Source of the DNA: Candidatus Bathyarchaeota archaeon
Lineage (GTDB): Archaea; Thermoproteota; Bathyarchaeia; TCS64
DNA length: 12,979 bases
NCBI GenBank assembly: GCA_030601645.1
Contig: JAUWBQ010000029.1
Span: 1-12,979 of the forward strand
Direction: 5' to 3'
The position numbers were made by a program, and so were the translations under genes. Within the stretch, counting starts at the first letter, position 1; every line of letters begins with the position of its first letter. Shown here piece by piece: positions 1-6,088 of the stretch. The notes under the pieces are model-generated. The model was not told where the DNA came from. It searched no databases and saw only the letters and a list, made by a program, of their open reading frames with translations.

Positions 1-362
1 GACTCCCTCATCGCCGAGAGGGGCCTCCCGGCGTCGACGCCCACCCACCTGAGGAACTCCACGGCCCCGACGCTGACCCCCAGCCTGACCCTCCCCCCTG
101 AGAACTCGTCCAGGGTGGCGGCGTGCATGGCCAGCTCGGCGGGGTTCACGGTGTAAGGAGTGACTATGCCGGTGCCGAGATCGATCCGATCGGTGCTGGC
201 AGCAACCGCCGTGAGGAAGACCCACACATCCCTCTTGAAGAGATCTTGGCAGTACCAGACGCACTCCAACCCGTGTTTCTCCGCCAGGACCGCATACCTA
301 ACGGCGTCTACCGTGGGCCCATGCTCGCTGTTCAATGATATGCTGAAATTTATGGGCGTCAA
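1..362 (-). CDS. Luciferase-like (LLM) oxidoreductase, 5' part only
   Basis: Read leftward, a frame stays open from 362 to the window edge (120 codons plus two bases; the C-terminal part lies outside). The protein looks like the N-terminal part of the bacterial luciferase-like TIM-barrel family, which uses F420 or FMN (Mer-like reductases, F420-dependent dehydrogenases). Visible hallmarks are a first strand with NSEHGPTVDAVRYAVLAE (residues 11-28), then DRIDLGTGIVTPYTVNPAE (about 64-82) and the family signature ATLDEFSGGRVRLGV (about 87-101). Codon 1 is taken as TTG at 362-360, because it places the first beta strand (INFSIS) at the usual distance. No in-frame ATG lies upstream, and the frame is closed farther up by TGA. 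A CTTTATC box about 28 bases upstream would give an almost leaderless transcript. The family is confident; the substrate and cofactor cannot be told from this fragment. Confidence 0.85.
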   Translation of the reverse strand, partial: MTPINFSISLNSEHGPTVDAVRYAVLAEKHGLECVWYCQDLFKRDVWVFLTAVAASTDRIDLGTGIVTPYTVNPAELAMHAATLDEFSGGRVRLGVSVGAVEFLRWVGVDAGRPLSAMRE

Positions 363-386
363 CTCATAATACCAACCCGGGAGGCT

Positions 387-393
387 GATAAAG
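387..393 (-). promoter_or_regulatory. Candidate TATA box for the LLM oxidoreductase
   Basis: Read leftward this is CTTTATC, centred about 28 bases before the proposed TTG start at 362. Archaeal TATA boxes sit about 25 bases before the transcription start, so the mRNA would begin at or just before the start codon. This rests on one short motif. Confidence 0.35.
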
Positions 394-412
394 ACTTCCC
401 AGGCAATGAATG

Positions 413-420
413 AAAAAAAA
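413..420 (-). terminator. Poly-T tract, candidate terminator of the cdc48-fen1 operon
   Basis: Eight A on the + strand give eight T in leftward transcripts. Archaeal intrinsic termination mainly uses U-tracts. The tract lies about 240 bases past the fen1 stop and just upstream of the next leftward gene, so it would separate the two units. No stable hairpin was seen next to it. Confidence 0.45.
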
Positions 421-435
421 GGTTCAGCATTTCGA

Positions 436-543
436 TTAATCTGAGCTTCTCCCAATCAAGGCGTACGATAGCGTAGCGTTCGCCATAAGAACTAAAGTCA
501 CTGTTAGAACCGAGAACTGAGGACTAACGGAGTCGTAGATCAT
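436..543 (-). CDS. Doubtful small ORF with one hydrophobic segment (35 aa)
   Basis: In the roughly 300-base gap between fen1 and the LLM gene, a leftward ATG at 543 opens a 35-codon frame ending in TAA. The middle of the peptide is a continuous hydrophobic run (FSVLTVTLVLM, then ANATLSYALI), long enough for one membrane span, and the tail is GRSSD. The frame can be extended upstream to a TTG (LYSESENVGG before the Met), and a TGA closes it beyond that. The bases before the ATG are G-rich but abut the codon, so there is no properly spaced ribosome site. It could be chance in non-coding DNA; I do not recognise a family. Nothing else gene-like was seen in 363-659. Confidence 0.2.
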   Translation of the reverse strand: MIYDSVSPQFSVLTVTLVLMANATLSYALIGRSSD

Positions 544-659
544 CCCCCCGACGTTCTCTGACTCCGAGTACAAACAACGATGTAAACGGGGGCCTCACCC
601 GAAGACGGGGATCTCAAAACGAGAAGAGGTGGCTGCCCCAACCCTCCTCAAGACGCAGC

Positions 660-1703
660 TCACGAGCCGGGCTTGAACCACTGGTCGAGGGTCGTCCGCT
701 CCCTCCCCCTGGAGAAGCCCCTGCCGATCCTCTCGACGGCCTTCAGCACCCGCCCCCTGTCGAAGTCTCGCTCACTGCACAGGAACTCCACGATGCCCTC
801 GCGGTCGGGAGGCCGCCACTCCAGCGTGTAGTCGTCTGTGGTCCTCGGGCTCAGGAACAGGGCCCGTATCTCCTCCACCGGGTGGGGGAATTCCGCGTTC
901 TTGATGTGGGGAACCGCATCCTCGAGGCTGCCGTGCTTCCTGATCAGCTTGAGAGCCGTCTTGGGCCCTATCCCCTTTATCCCACCGGGGTTGTAATCGG
1001 TTCCCGCCAAGATGCCCACGTCGACGAGCTGCTCATGGGTGAGCTCGAGCTCCCTCAGGAACTTCCCCAGCTCTATCATCTCGGGCTCGATCCTGATGTA
1101 GACGTTCTTCCTGGGCAGCTTCCTGCGGCCGGTTATGGAGAGGTTACGAAGGAGGATCGGCGCCCCGAAGAGCAGGGAGTCAAAGTCCTGGCTTGCCGAA
1201 CCCCAGACATCCCCCTTCCGGGCCATATGTGAGGACTGGGCCTCCCCCTCCCCCGGGGCCTGGACCCATGGGATCCCCATCAGGGTCAGCAGCCTCTTGG
1301 CGTCCGCTATGATGTCCGTGTTCACCGTCGCCGCCCGTTGGGCGTATCTCCTGGCCTCCTCTGGTCTCCCCTCTCTCACCGCTTCCTCGTACCTTGCCTT
1401 CGCCTCGCGCCTGACCTGCGTCCTCTCCCGGACTACCTTGGCCTTGAACCTGTGGGGCACGCCGTCGAAGACGTAGGCGACCCTCAGGCCCGCCTCCATG
1501 AGGTTCGAGTTCCTGTAGATGAGGCCGCTCAGGTGGCTTGTCACCCTGCCCTCCCGGTCCTTGAGGGGCTCCCCCTGCCTGCTGCGGATTATAGCGAGAA
1601 ACTGGTAGAGTATGTTGTGGCCGTCCATGGCTATCTTGCGCCCGGCGAGGTCGTCGATGGCGACCTTCTTCGCCTCGACAAGCCTCCCGAGCTTGACCCC
1701 CAA
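660..1703 (-). CDS. fen: Flap endonuclease 1 (FEN1/XPG family)
   Basis: A structure-specific 5' nuclease that removes 5' flaps during Okazaki fragment maturation and long-patch base-excision repair, normally docked on PCNA. The 347-residue length is normal for archaeal FEN1. Acidic metal-binding residues are all visible: D27 (AMDGHN), D80 (VFDGVP), E152 and E154 (GEGEAQ), D173 and D175 (SQDFDS) and D236 (GTDYN). The helix-two-turn-helix GGIKGIGPKTALKLI is at 240-254. The C-terminus has a PCNA-interacting motif, TTLDQWF at 337-343, but the usual Gln at the first position is replaced by Arg (R336). The start is TTG at 1703, three bases past the stop of the upstream winged-helix gene; AGGGGTTG just before it can serve as ribosome site, so translation is probably coupled. 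It is the last gene of the leftward cdc48 operon. Confidence 0.97.
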   Translation of the reverse strand: MGVKLGRLVEAKKVAIDDLAGRKIAMDGHNILYQFLAIIRSRQGEPLKDREGRVTSHLSGLIYRNSNLMEAGLRVAYVFDGVPHRFKAKVVRERTQVRREAKARYEEAVREGRPEEARRYAQRAATVNTDIIADAKRLLTLMGIPWVQAPGEGEAQSSHMARKGDVWGSASQDFDSLLFGAPILLRNLSITGRRKLPRKNVYIRIEPEMIELGKFLRELELTHEQLVDVGILAGTDYNPGGIKGIGPKTALKLIRKHGSLEDAVPHIKNAEFPHPVEEIRALFLSPRTTDDYTLEWRPPDREGIVEFLCSERDFDRGRVLKAVERIGRGFSRGRERTTLDQWFKPGS

Positions 1704-1706
1704 GGC

Positions 1707-1931
1707 TCAACCCCTGACCAGTTCGATCCTGCGCTTTTCCTTGGACATGCTGTAGACCCTGACGATGCCCTGGAGCTCCAGTGTCATGAGGGTCCTGTCG
1801 AAGAACCTGCTGTCGATGTCGCCGTGGAGCTTCTTCACCCGTTTGTAGAGGTTCTTGGCCTCGAGGGCGCCGTTCCTCCCCAGGGTCTCCACGATGGTCG
1901 AGGTCATGAGCGTGTCGTTCAACCTTATCAC
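1707..1931 (-). CDS. Small winged-helix-like protein between Cdc48 and FEN1 (74 aa)
   Basis: I do not recognise a named family. The 74-residue protein has an alternating helix pattern: TSTIVETLGRNGALEAKNLY (10-29), then DSRFFDRTLMTLELQGIVRVY (40-60) and a short basic, strand-like end (KEKRRIELVRG). This is the arrangement of a winged helix-turn-helix domain, with a recognition helix near SRFFDRTLMTLELQG and a following beta wing, so DNA or RNA binding or a protein adaptor role is plausible but inferred. It starts with GTG directly after the TAG of cdc48 (no spacer) and ends three bases before the TTG of fen1, so all three are surely co-transcribed and probably translationally coupled. An internal ATG (codon 9) is an alternative start. 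It is a real gene: the gap-free spacing leaves no other explanation for this stretch. Confidence 0.8.
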   Translation of the reverse strand: MIRLNDTLMTSTIVETLGRNGALEAKNLYKRVKKLHGDIDSRFFDRTLMTLELQGIVRVYSMSKEKRRIELVRG

Positions 1932-4103
1932 CTACGCTATGGCCATGGGGGGCTTCTCCTTCTCCCTGAAGCGCTTGTCGGTCTCTAGGTACCACTTCTC
2001 CATTTCGGGAGTTATCGAAGGCACAGTCTCAGCCAATGCGTCCTCGAAGTCCGCTTTGGTCACCTTCCCCACCTCCGTGTCCCTCCTGAGCGCGTTCATT
2101 GCCGCCTCCCTACTAATCGACTCGATGTCCGCCCCCGAATACCCGTTCATCTTCCTCGCGAGCTCCTTTATGTCGACGTCCTCGTCTAGGGGCATTTCCT
2201 CCGTCATGATCTCCAGGATCTTTAGACGAGCTGCCTCGTCAGGCGGGGGCACGTAGACGCGCCTGTCGAACCTGCCAGGCCTCAGGACCGCCCTGTCGAT
2301 CATGTCCGGCCTGTTGGTGGCCGCGATAACCAGCACGTTCTGGAGAGTGAGAAGGCCGTCAATCTCGGTGAGGAGCTGGCTGATCACTCGCTCAGTGACC
2401 CTGGAATCACCTCCCATCCCCCTGCTGGGGACGAGGGAGTCGAACTCGTCGAAGAAGATGATGGAAGGGGCGGCCATACGGGCCTTCCTGAATATCTCCC
2501 GTATCGCCTTCTCGGACTCCCCCACCCACTTGCTGAAGACCTCGGGGCCTCTGATGGAGATGAAGTTTGCCTGGGACTCCGTCGCCACGGCCCTGGCCAG
2601 CAGTGTCTTCCCGCATCCCGGGGGTCCGTGGAGCAGTATCCCCTTGGGCGGGGTGATGCCCAAACGCTTGAACATCTCCGGTTTCTTCAACGGCCACTCC
2701 ACCGCCTCGATGAGTTTCTGCTTGACCTCATCCAACCCGCCCACCATGTCCCAGGGGACGTTAGGCGCCTCAATGTAGACCTCCCTCATCGCCGTCGGCG
2801 TCAACTCCCTGAAGGCCCCAAGGATGTCGGATCTGTTCACCTCCATCTTGTCCAGCACCTCGTGGGGTATCCTCTTCTCCTCCAGGTCTATCTGGGGGAG
2901 ATACCTCCTGAGGGCCTTCATGGCGGCCTCCCGACTCAGAGCCTCGAGGTCTGCACCCGTGTAGCCGTGGGTGATATCCGCGATCTGACTCAGATCGGTG
3001 TCGTCGGAGAGGGGCATCCCCCGAGTGTGGATCTGGATGATCTCGAAGCGGCTATCCCTATCCGGGATGCCTATCTCGACCTCCCGGTCGAACCTCCCCG
3101 GCCTCCTGAGGGCGGGGTCCAAGGCGTCGGGCCGGTTTGTAGCCCCGATGACTATGACGTGACCCCTGCCCTTGATGCCGTCCATCGACGCCAAGAGCTG
3201 GGCCACGACCCTCCGCTCCACCTCCCCCGTGACCTCCTCCCGCTTCGGGGCGATGGCATCTATCTCGTCTATGAACAGGATGCTTGGGGCGTTCTTCTCT
3301 GCGTCCTCGAACATCGTCCTCATCCGGGCCTCGGACTCGCCGTAGAACTTGCTCATGATCTCGGGGCCGTTGATGGCGTAGAAATTTGCTTCGGACTCGT
3401 TGGCCACAGCCCTGGCAAGGAGAGTCTTCCCGCATCCAGGCGGGCCGTGGAGGAGGACTCCCTTCGGGGGGTCGATGCCCAACCGCTGGAAGATCTCCGG
3501 GTGCTTAAGGGGGAGCTCCACCATCTCCCTTATGCGCGTGATCTCCTCGTCGAGGCCCCCTATGTCCTCGTAGGTGGTCCTGCTGGGTATCTCAAACTCG
3601 GGGACCGGCTCGCCCAGGATCGTGATCTCCGTAGTCGGCGAGATCTTGACTATCCCGTTGGGCCGCGTGTTCACCACCAAGAATGGAACAGAGTGGCCCA
3701 GCATCATTATGAGGAGTGTGTCCCCCCTGGTCGCGGGCCTGTCGATCAGCCGGTCTTTTACGAACCTTATGAAGTCGTTGTCCACGCTGATTCGGATGTC
3801 CACGGGGGCGAGCTTGATGGATGTCGCATACTCCGCCTCCGCCTTCTCTACGCTTACGAGCTCGTTTATGGAAACGCCGCTATTCTTCCTTATGAACCCG
3901 TCAATCCTCAGGAGGCCGAGCCCCTGATCCTCGGGGTAGGCCGGCCAAGCCTTCGCCGCGGTCACCTTCTTCCCAGTTATCTGCACAACGTCTCCCACGG
4001 TGACACCGAGGGATTTCATGGTCTCGGAGTCGATCCGGGCTATGCTCCTGCCCACATCCCTCTGCTGCTTCGCTTCGGCTATCTTGAGTTGTACGGCGCA
4101 CAA
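1932..4103 (-). CDS. cdc48: Cdc48/VAT-type double AAA+ ATPase
   Basis: Archaeal homologue of Cdc48/p97: a hexameric unfoldase that feeds substrates to the 20S proteasome and remodels complexes in the cytoplasm. At 723 residues it is of usual length. The N domain (double-psi barrel plus four-stranded barrel) covers about 1-175. D1 has Walker A GPPGCGKT at 220-227, Walker B ILFIDE at 275-280 and arginine-finger region RRPGRFDR at 333-340. D2 has Walker A at 493-500, Walker B IIFFDE at 548-553 and RPGRFDRR at 608-615. Both ATPase sites look intact. The tail ([10 protein letters not shown]) does not end in the HbYX motif that many proteasome activators use to dock. The start is TTG at 4103; AGGTGGTG about a dozen bases upstream can be the ribosome site. 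It is first in the operon, behind a TTTATAAA box. It lies near psmB but is not co-transcribed with it. Confidence 0.98.
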   Translation of the reverse strand: MCAVQLKIAEAKQQRDVGRSIARIDSETMKSLGVTVGDVVQITGKKVTAAKAWPAYPEDQGLGLLRIDGFIRKNSGVSINELVSVEKAEAEYATSIKLAPVDIRISVDNDFIRFVKDRLIDRPATRGDTLLIMMLGHSVPFLVVNTRPNGIVKISPTTEITILGEPVPEFEIPSRTTYEDIGGLDEEITRIREMVELPLKHPEIFQRLGIDPPKGVLLHGPPGCGKTLLARAVANESEANFYAINGPEIMSKFYGESEARMRTMFEDAEKNAPSILFIDEIDAIAPKREEVTGEVERRVVAQLLASMDGIKGRGHVIVIGATNRPDALDPALRRPGRFDREVEIGIPDRDSRFEIIQIHTRGMPLSDDTDLSQIADITHGYTGADLEALSREAAMKALRRYLPQIDLEEKRIPHEVLDKMEVNRSDILGAFRELTPTAMREVYIEAPNVPWDMVGGLDEVKQKLIEAVEWPLKKPEMFKRLGITPPKGILLHGPPGCGKTLLARAVATESQANFISIRGPEVFSKWVGESEKAIREIFRKARMAAPSIIFFDEFDSLVPSRGMGGDSRVTERVISQLLTEIDGLLTLQNVLVIAATNRPDMIDRAVLRPGRFDRRVYVPPPDEAARLKILEIMTEEMPLDEDVDIKELARKMNGYSGADIESISREAAMNALRRDTEVGKVTKADFEDALAETVPSITPEMEKWYLETDKRFREKEKPPMAIA

Positions 4104-4151
4104 TGGGGATACACCACCTATTATGATCTCAAATGGAAGGGGAATTTACCG

Positions 4152-4159
4152 TTTATAAA
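4152..4159 (-). promoter_or_regulatory. TATA box of the cdc48-fen1 operon
   Basis: TTTATAAA, a self-complementary archaeal TATA box, in the A+T-rich gap between egsA and cdc48. Transcription would start near 4128, leaving a leader of about 25 bases that includes the AGGTGGTG ribosome site before the TTG at 4103. Confidence 0.7.
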
Positions 4160-4197
4160 CATTGGTCTGGAGTCACAACACCATTACGAGTACAATG

Positions 4198-5250
4198 TTA
4201 TATTACGCCGCACTCTCGAGCCAGATTTCTCGCACTTTCATGTGTCAACACGGTCTTGTTCAGAATGGTATACCTATCGGGGCGAATAGCCCGTGCCTTC
4301 ACCAGCGCTTCGACGACGGTCTCGGGTCCTATTCCAAGCTCCGCAGCCGTCGTGGGAGCCCCGATGACGCTCAGGCTCTCCCTCAGGACCCCCCAATCGA
4401 TGCCGTGGAGCTTCGCCATCATGATCGCACCCACCCCGCACTGCTCCCCGTGGAGGGCCGCACCAGGGGCGATCACGTCAAGAGTGTGGCTGAAGAGGTG
4501 CCCGGATCCGCTGCACGGCCTGCTGCTCCCGGCGATGCTCATCGCGACGCCACAGCTCACCAGGGCCTCGAGGAGCGTCCTGTAGCCCTCCTCGGTGCGT
4601 TCGCCGATGAGACGGGCATTCCTCATGACCAGGTTCGAGCTCATCAACGCGAGGCTTCCGGCGTATTCCCCGTAGTAGTCTCCGTTCTCCTCGTGGGCGA
4701 GACGCCAGTCGCGGACCGAGACGGCCTTAGACACGACATCCCCGCAGCCGCTCGCCGTGAACCTGTAGGGCGACTCGGAGACTATACGGGAGTCCGCTAA
4801 CACGGCTATTGGGGCGACGGCCTTCAACGAGTAAGGCCTCCCGTGACCCTTCACTGATGCGAGGCTGCTGGCTATGCCATCGTGGGCGGCATTCGTCGGA
4901 ACGCTTACGAAGAAAGCCCCGCTCTTCTCGGCGCTGAGCTTCGCGACGTCGATGGTCCTCCCTCCCCCGACGCCGACGATAGAATCGGCGTTTTTTGCTT
5001 CGGCTTGCTTCTTAATCCTCTCGACGGTGTCAAGGTCAGCCTTGCTGCAGAAGGCTACTCCCGGCTCATAACCGTATTCTTTGAGGATGTCTCTTGCCCT
5101 CCTCCCGGCGATCTCGTAGGTTTTTCTCCCGGTCACCACGAGGGGTCGTTGCAGCCCCAACTCCTGGAATACATCGCCCAGGGACCCTATCACACCTCTC
5201 CCCACGAGCACGATGCGCGGCAGATCTATGCGGTGGACCTCTTTCAACAC
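4198..5250 (-). CDS. egsA: sn-Glycerol-1-phosphate dehydrogenase
   Basis: Reduces dihydroxyacetone phosphate to sn-glycerol-1-phosphate with NAD(P)H, the first step of archaeal membrane lipid synthesis. The protein is 350 residues, the normal size of this iron-alcohol-dehydrogenase-like family. The nucleotide-binding loop GVGGGRTIDVAK is at 93-104 and the family signature PTNAAHDGIAS at 118-128. The expected Zn2+ ligands are D171 (SGCGDVVSK), H251 (SGSGHLFSH) and H267 (ALHGEQCG). The start is GTG at 5250 (an in-frame TAG lies a few codons upstream); TTG at codon 2 is an alternative. No strong ribosome site is seen. It is divergent from psmB and followed after 94 bases by cdc48, which has its own TATA box, so it is probably monocistronic. 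Confidence 0.96.
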   Translation of the reverse strand: MLKEVHRIDLPRIVLVGRGVIGSLGDVFQELGLQRPLVVTGRKTYEIAGRRARDILKEYGYEPGVAFCSKADLDTVERIKKQAEAKNADSIVGVGGGRTIDVAKLSAEKSGAFFVSVPTNAAHDGIASSLASVKGHGRPYSLKAVAPIAVLADSRIVSESPYRFTASGCGDVVSKAVSVRDWRLAHEENGDYYGEYAGSLALMSSNLVMRNARLIGERTEEGYRTLLEALVSCGVAMSIAGSSRPCSGSGHLFSHTLDVIAPGAALHGEQCGVGAIMMAKLHGIDWGVLRESLSVIGAPTTAAELGIGPETVVEALVKARAIRPDRYTILNKTVLTHESARNLARECGVI

Positions 5251-5324
5251 TGCACCAGCGTCCTATGCAACTGGACTACAAAGCAATAAGGTTTTTTCAC
5301 ATTTATTTGATCACCTGTAGAGCG

Positions 5325-5334
5325 TATACTTAAA
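5325..5334 (-). promoter_or_regulatory. Candidate TATA box for egsA
   Basis: Read leftward this is TTTAAGTATA, about 75 bases before the GTG start, implying a leader near 50 bases. A second A+T-rich element (AAATAAATG leftward, about 5302-5310) lies closer and is an alternative. Confidence 0.45.
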
Positions 5335-5363
5335 CAATCCTGATATTTGCACGGTAAGAAAGG

Positions 5364-5371
5364 TTTTTAAA
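5364..5371 (+). promoter_or_regulatory. TATA box for psmB-aCPSF1
   Basis: TTTTTAAA preceded by a purine-rich GAAAGG that fits a BRE (TFB-recognition element). It is about 77 bases before the psmB ATG, so the transcript would start near 5394 with a leader of about 50 bases. It lies about 30 bases from the leftward egsA box, so the two promoters may compete or be co-regulated. Confidence 0.55.
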
Positions 5372-5444
5372 GAAGACATTTTTATGTTACTTGGTCTTCC
5401 TTTCTAGGATTACTGACATTTAAGCTCAAAATGAGGATCTTAAG

Positions 5445-6074
5445 ATGGAGAATAGCATAGGAGAGCTCAAGGGAACCACAACCGTAGGCGTCGTGTGTAG
5501 CGACGGGGTCATCCTGGGCACGGACACGAGGGCCACTATTGGGAACTACGTCGCCAGCAAGAGGGCGAAAAAAGTATATCAGATCACCGACAGCCTGGCG
5601 ATGACCATCGCAGGGGGCGTGGCGGTCGCCCAGCGCGTAGTAGATATCCTCAAGATAAACGCCCGGCTCTTCGAATTCGAGAAGGGGCGGCCGATGCCCG
5701 TCGCATCTGCAGCAAGGCTCGTATCAAACATCCTGTTCTCGAATCGTTCAGTGGGGAGGCCCCTACCTCTTCAGGCCCTCATCGGGGGCTACGACGAGAC
5801 GGGACCCCATGTGTTCAACCTAGATCCCTTCGGAAGCCTGATTGAGGAGAAGGTGGTCTCGACCGGATCCGGTTCGCCCTTCGCCTATGGCGTCCTCGAG
5901 GATCGATATAATGAAGATAGATCGGTCGACGAGCTGCTGCCTGTGGTCGTCAGCGCTGTTGACTCCGCGATGAAGAGGGACACAGCCAGCGGCGACAGCT
6001 TCGACATCGCCGTTATAAGCAAGGAGGGTTTCAGGGAGCTCACCCATGAGGAGAAGCAGGCTCTCCTAAAGTAA
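5445..6074 (+). CDS. psmB: 20S proteasome beta subunit
   Basis: N-terminal nucleophile hydrolase forming the catalytic beta rings of the archaeal 20S proteasome. The precursor has 209 residues. A short propeptide MENSIGELKG is cut before Thr11, the catalytic residue of TTTVGVV. In mature numbering the expected D17 (LGTDTRA) and K33 (RAKKVY) are present, as are the STGSGSPFAYG loop and the RDTASGDSFDIAV segment carrying the conserved Asp and Ser, so the subunit should be active. Odd: where the family usually has G/A-D-A-Q after the AG(x)V loop, this protein has GGVAVAQ (57-63), so the highly conserved Asp (mature D51) is Val. The start ATG at 5445 has GAGGAT about 7 bases upstream. It is followed 14 bases later by aCPSF1, a pairing seen in other archaea. 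A partner alpha subunit is not in the window. Confidence 0.97.
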   Translation: MENSIGELKGTTTVGVVCSDGVILGTDTRATIGNYVASKRAKKVYQITDSLAMTIAGGVAVAQRVVDILKINARLFEFEKGRPMPVASAARLVSNILFSNRSVGRPLPLQALIGGYDETGPHVFNLDPFGSLIEEKVVSTGSGSPFAYGVLEDRYNEDRSVDELLPVVVSAVDSAMKRDTASGDSFDIAVISKEGFRELTHEEKQALLK

Positions 6075-6088
6075 CGAGATAGATACCG

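Noticed and set aside
123..369. Two rightward small ORFs at the window start
   Set aside because: They are antisense to the clearly recognisable luciferase-like oxidoreductase fragment.
363..659. tRNA or other stable RNA in the 300-base gap
   Set aside because: No T-loop GGTTCGAATCC-type signature or cloverleaf arms were found on either strand.
1180..1995. Leftward 271-codon frame overlapping fen1, the winged-helix gene and the end of cdc48
   Set aside because: It is in a shifted frame with low-complexity G/R/E-rich sequence, typical of a frame shadow of G+C-rich genes.
2628..4289. Long open frame (553 codons) antisense to cdc48
   Set aside because: It mirrors the cdc48 codon structure in G+C-rich DNA, resembles no protein family and lies opposite an unmistakable gene.
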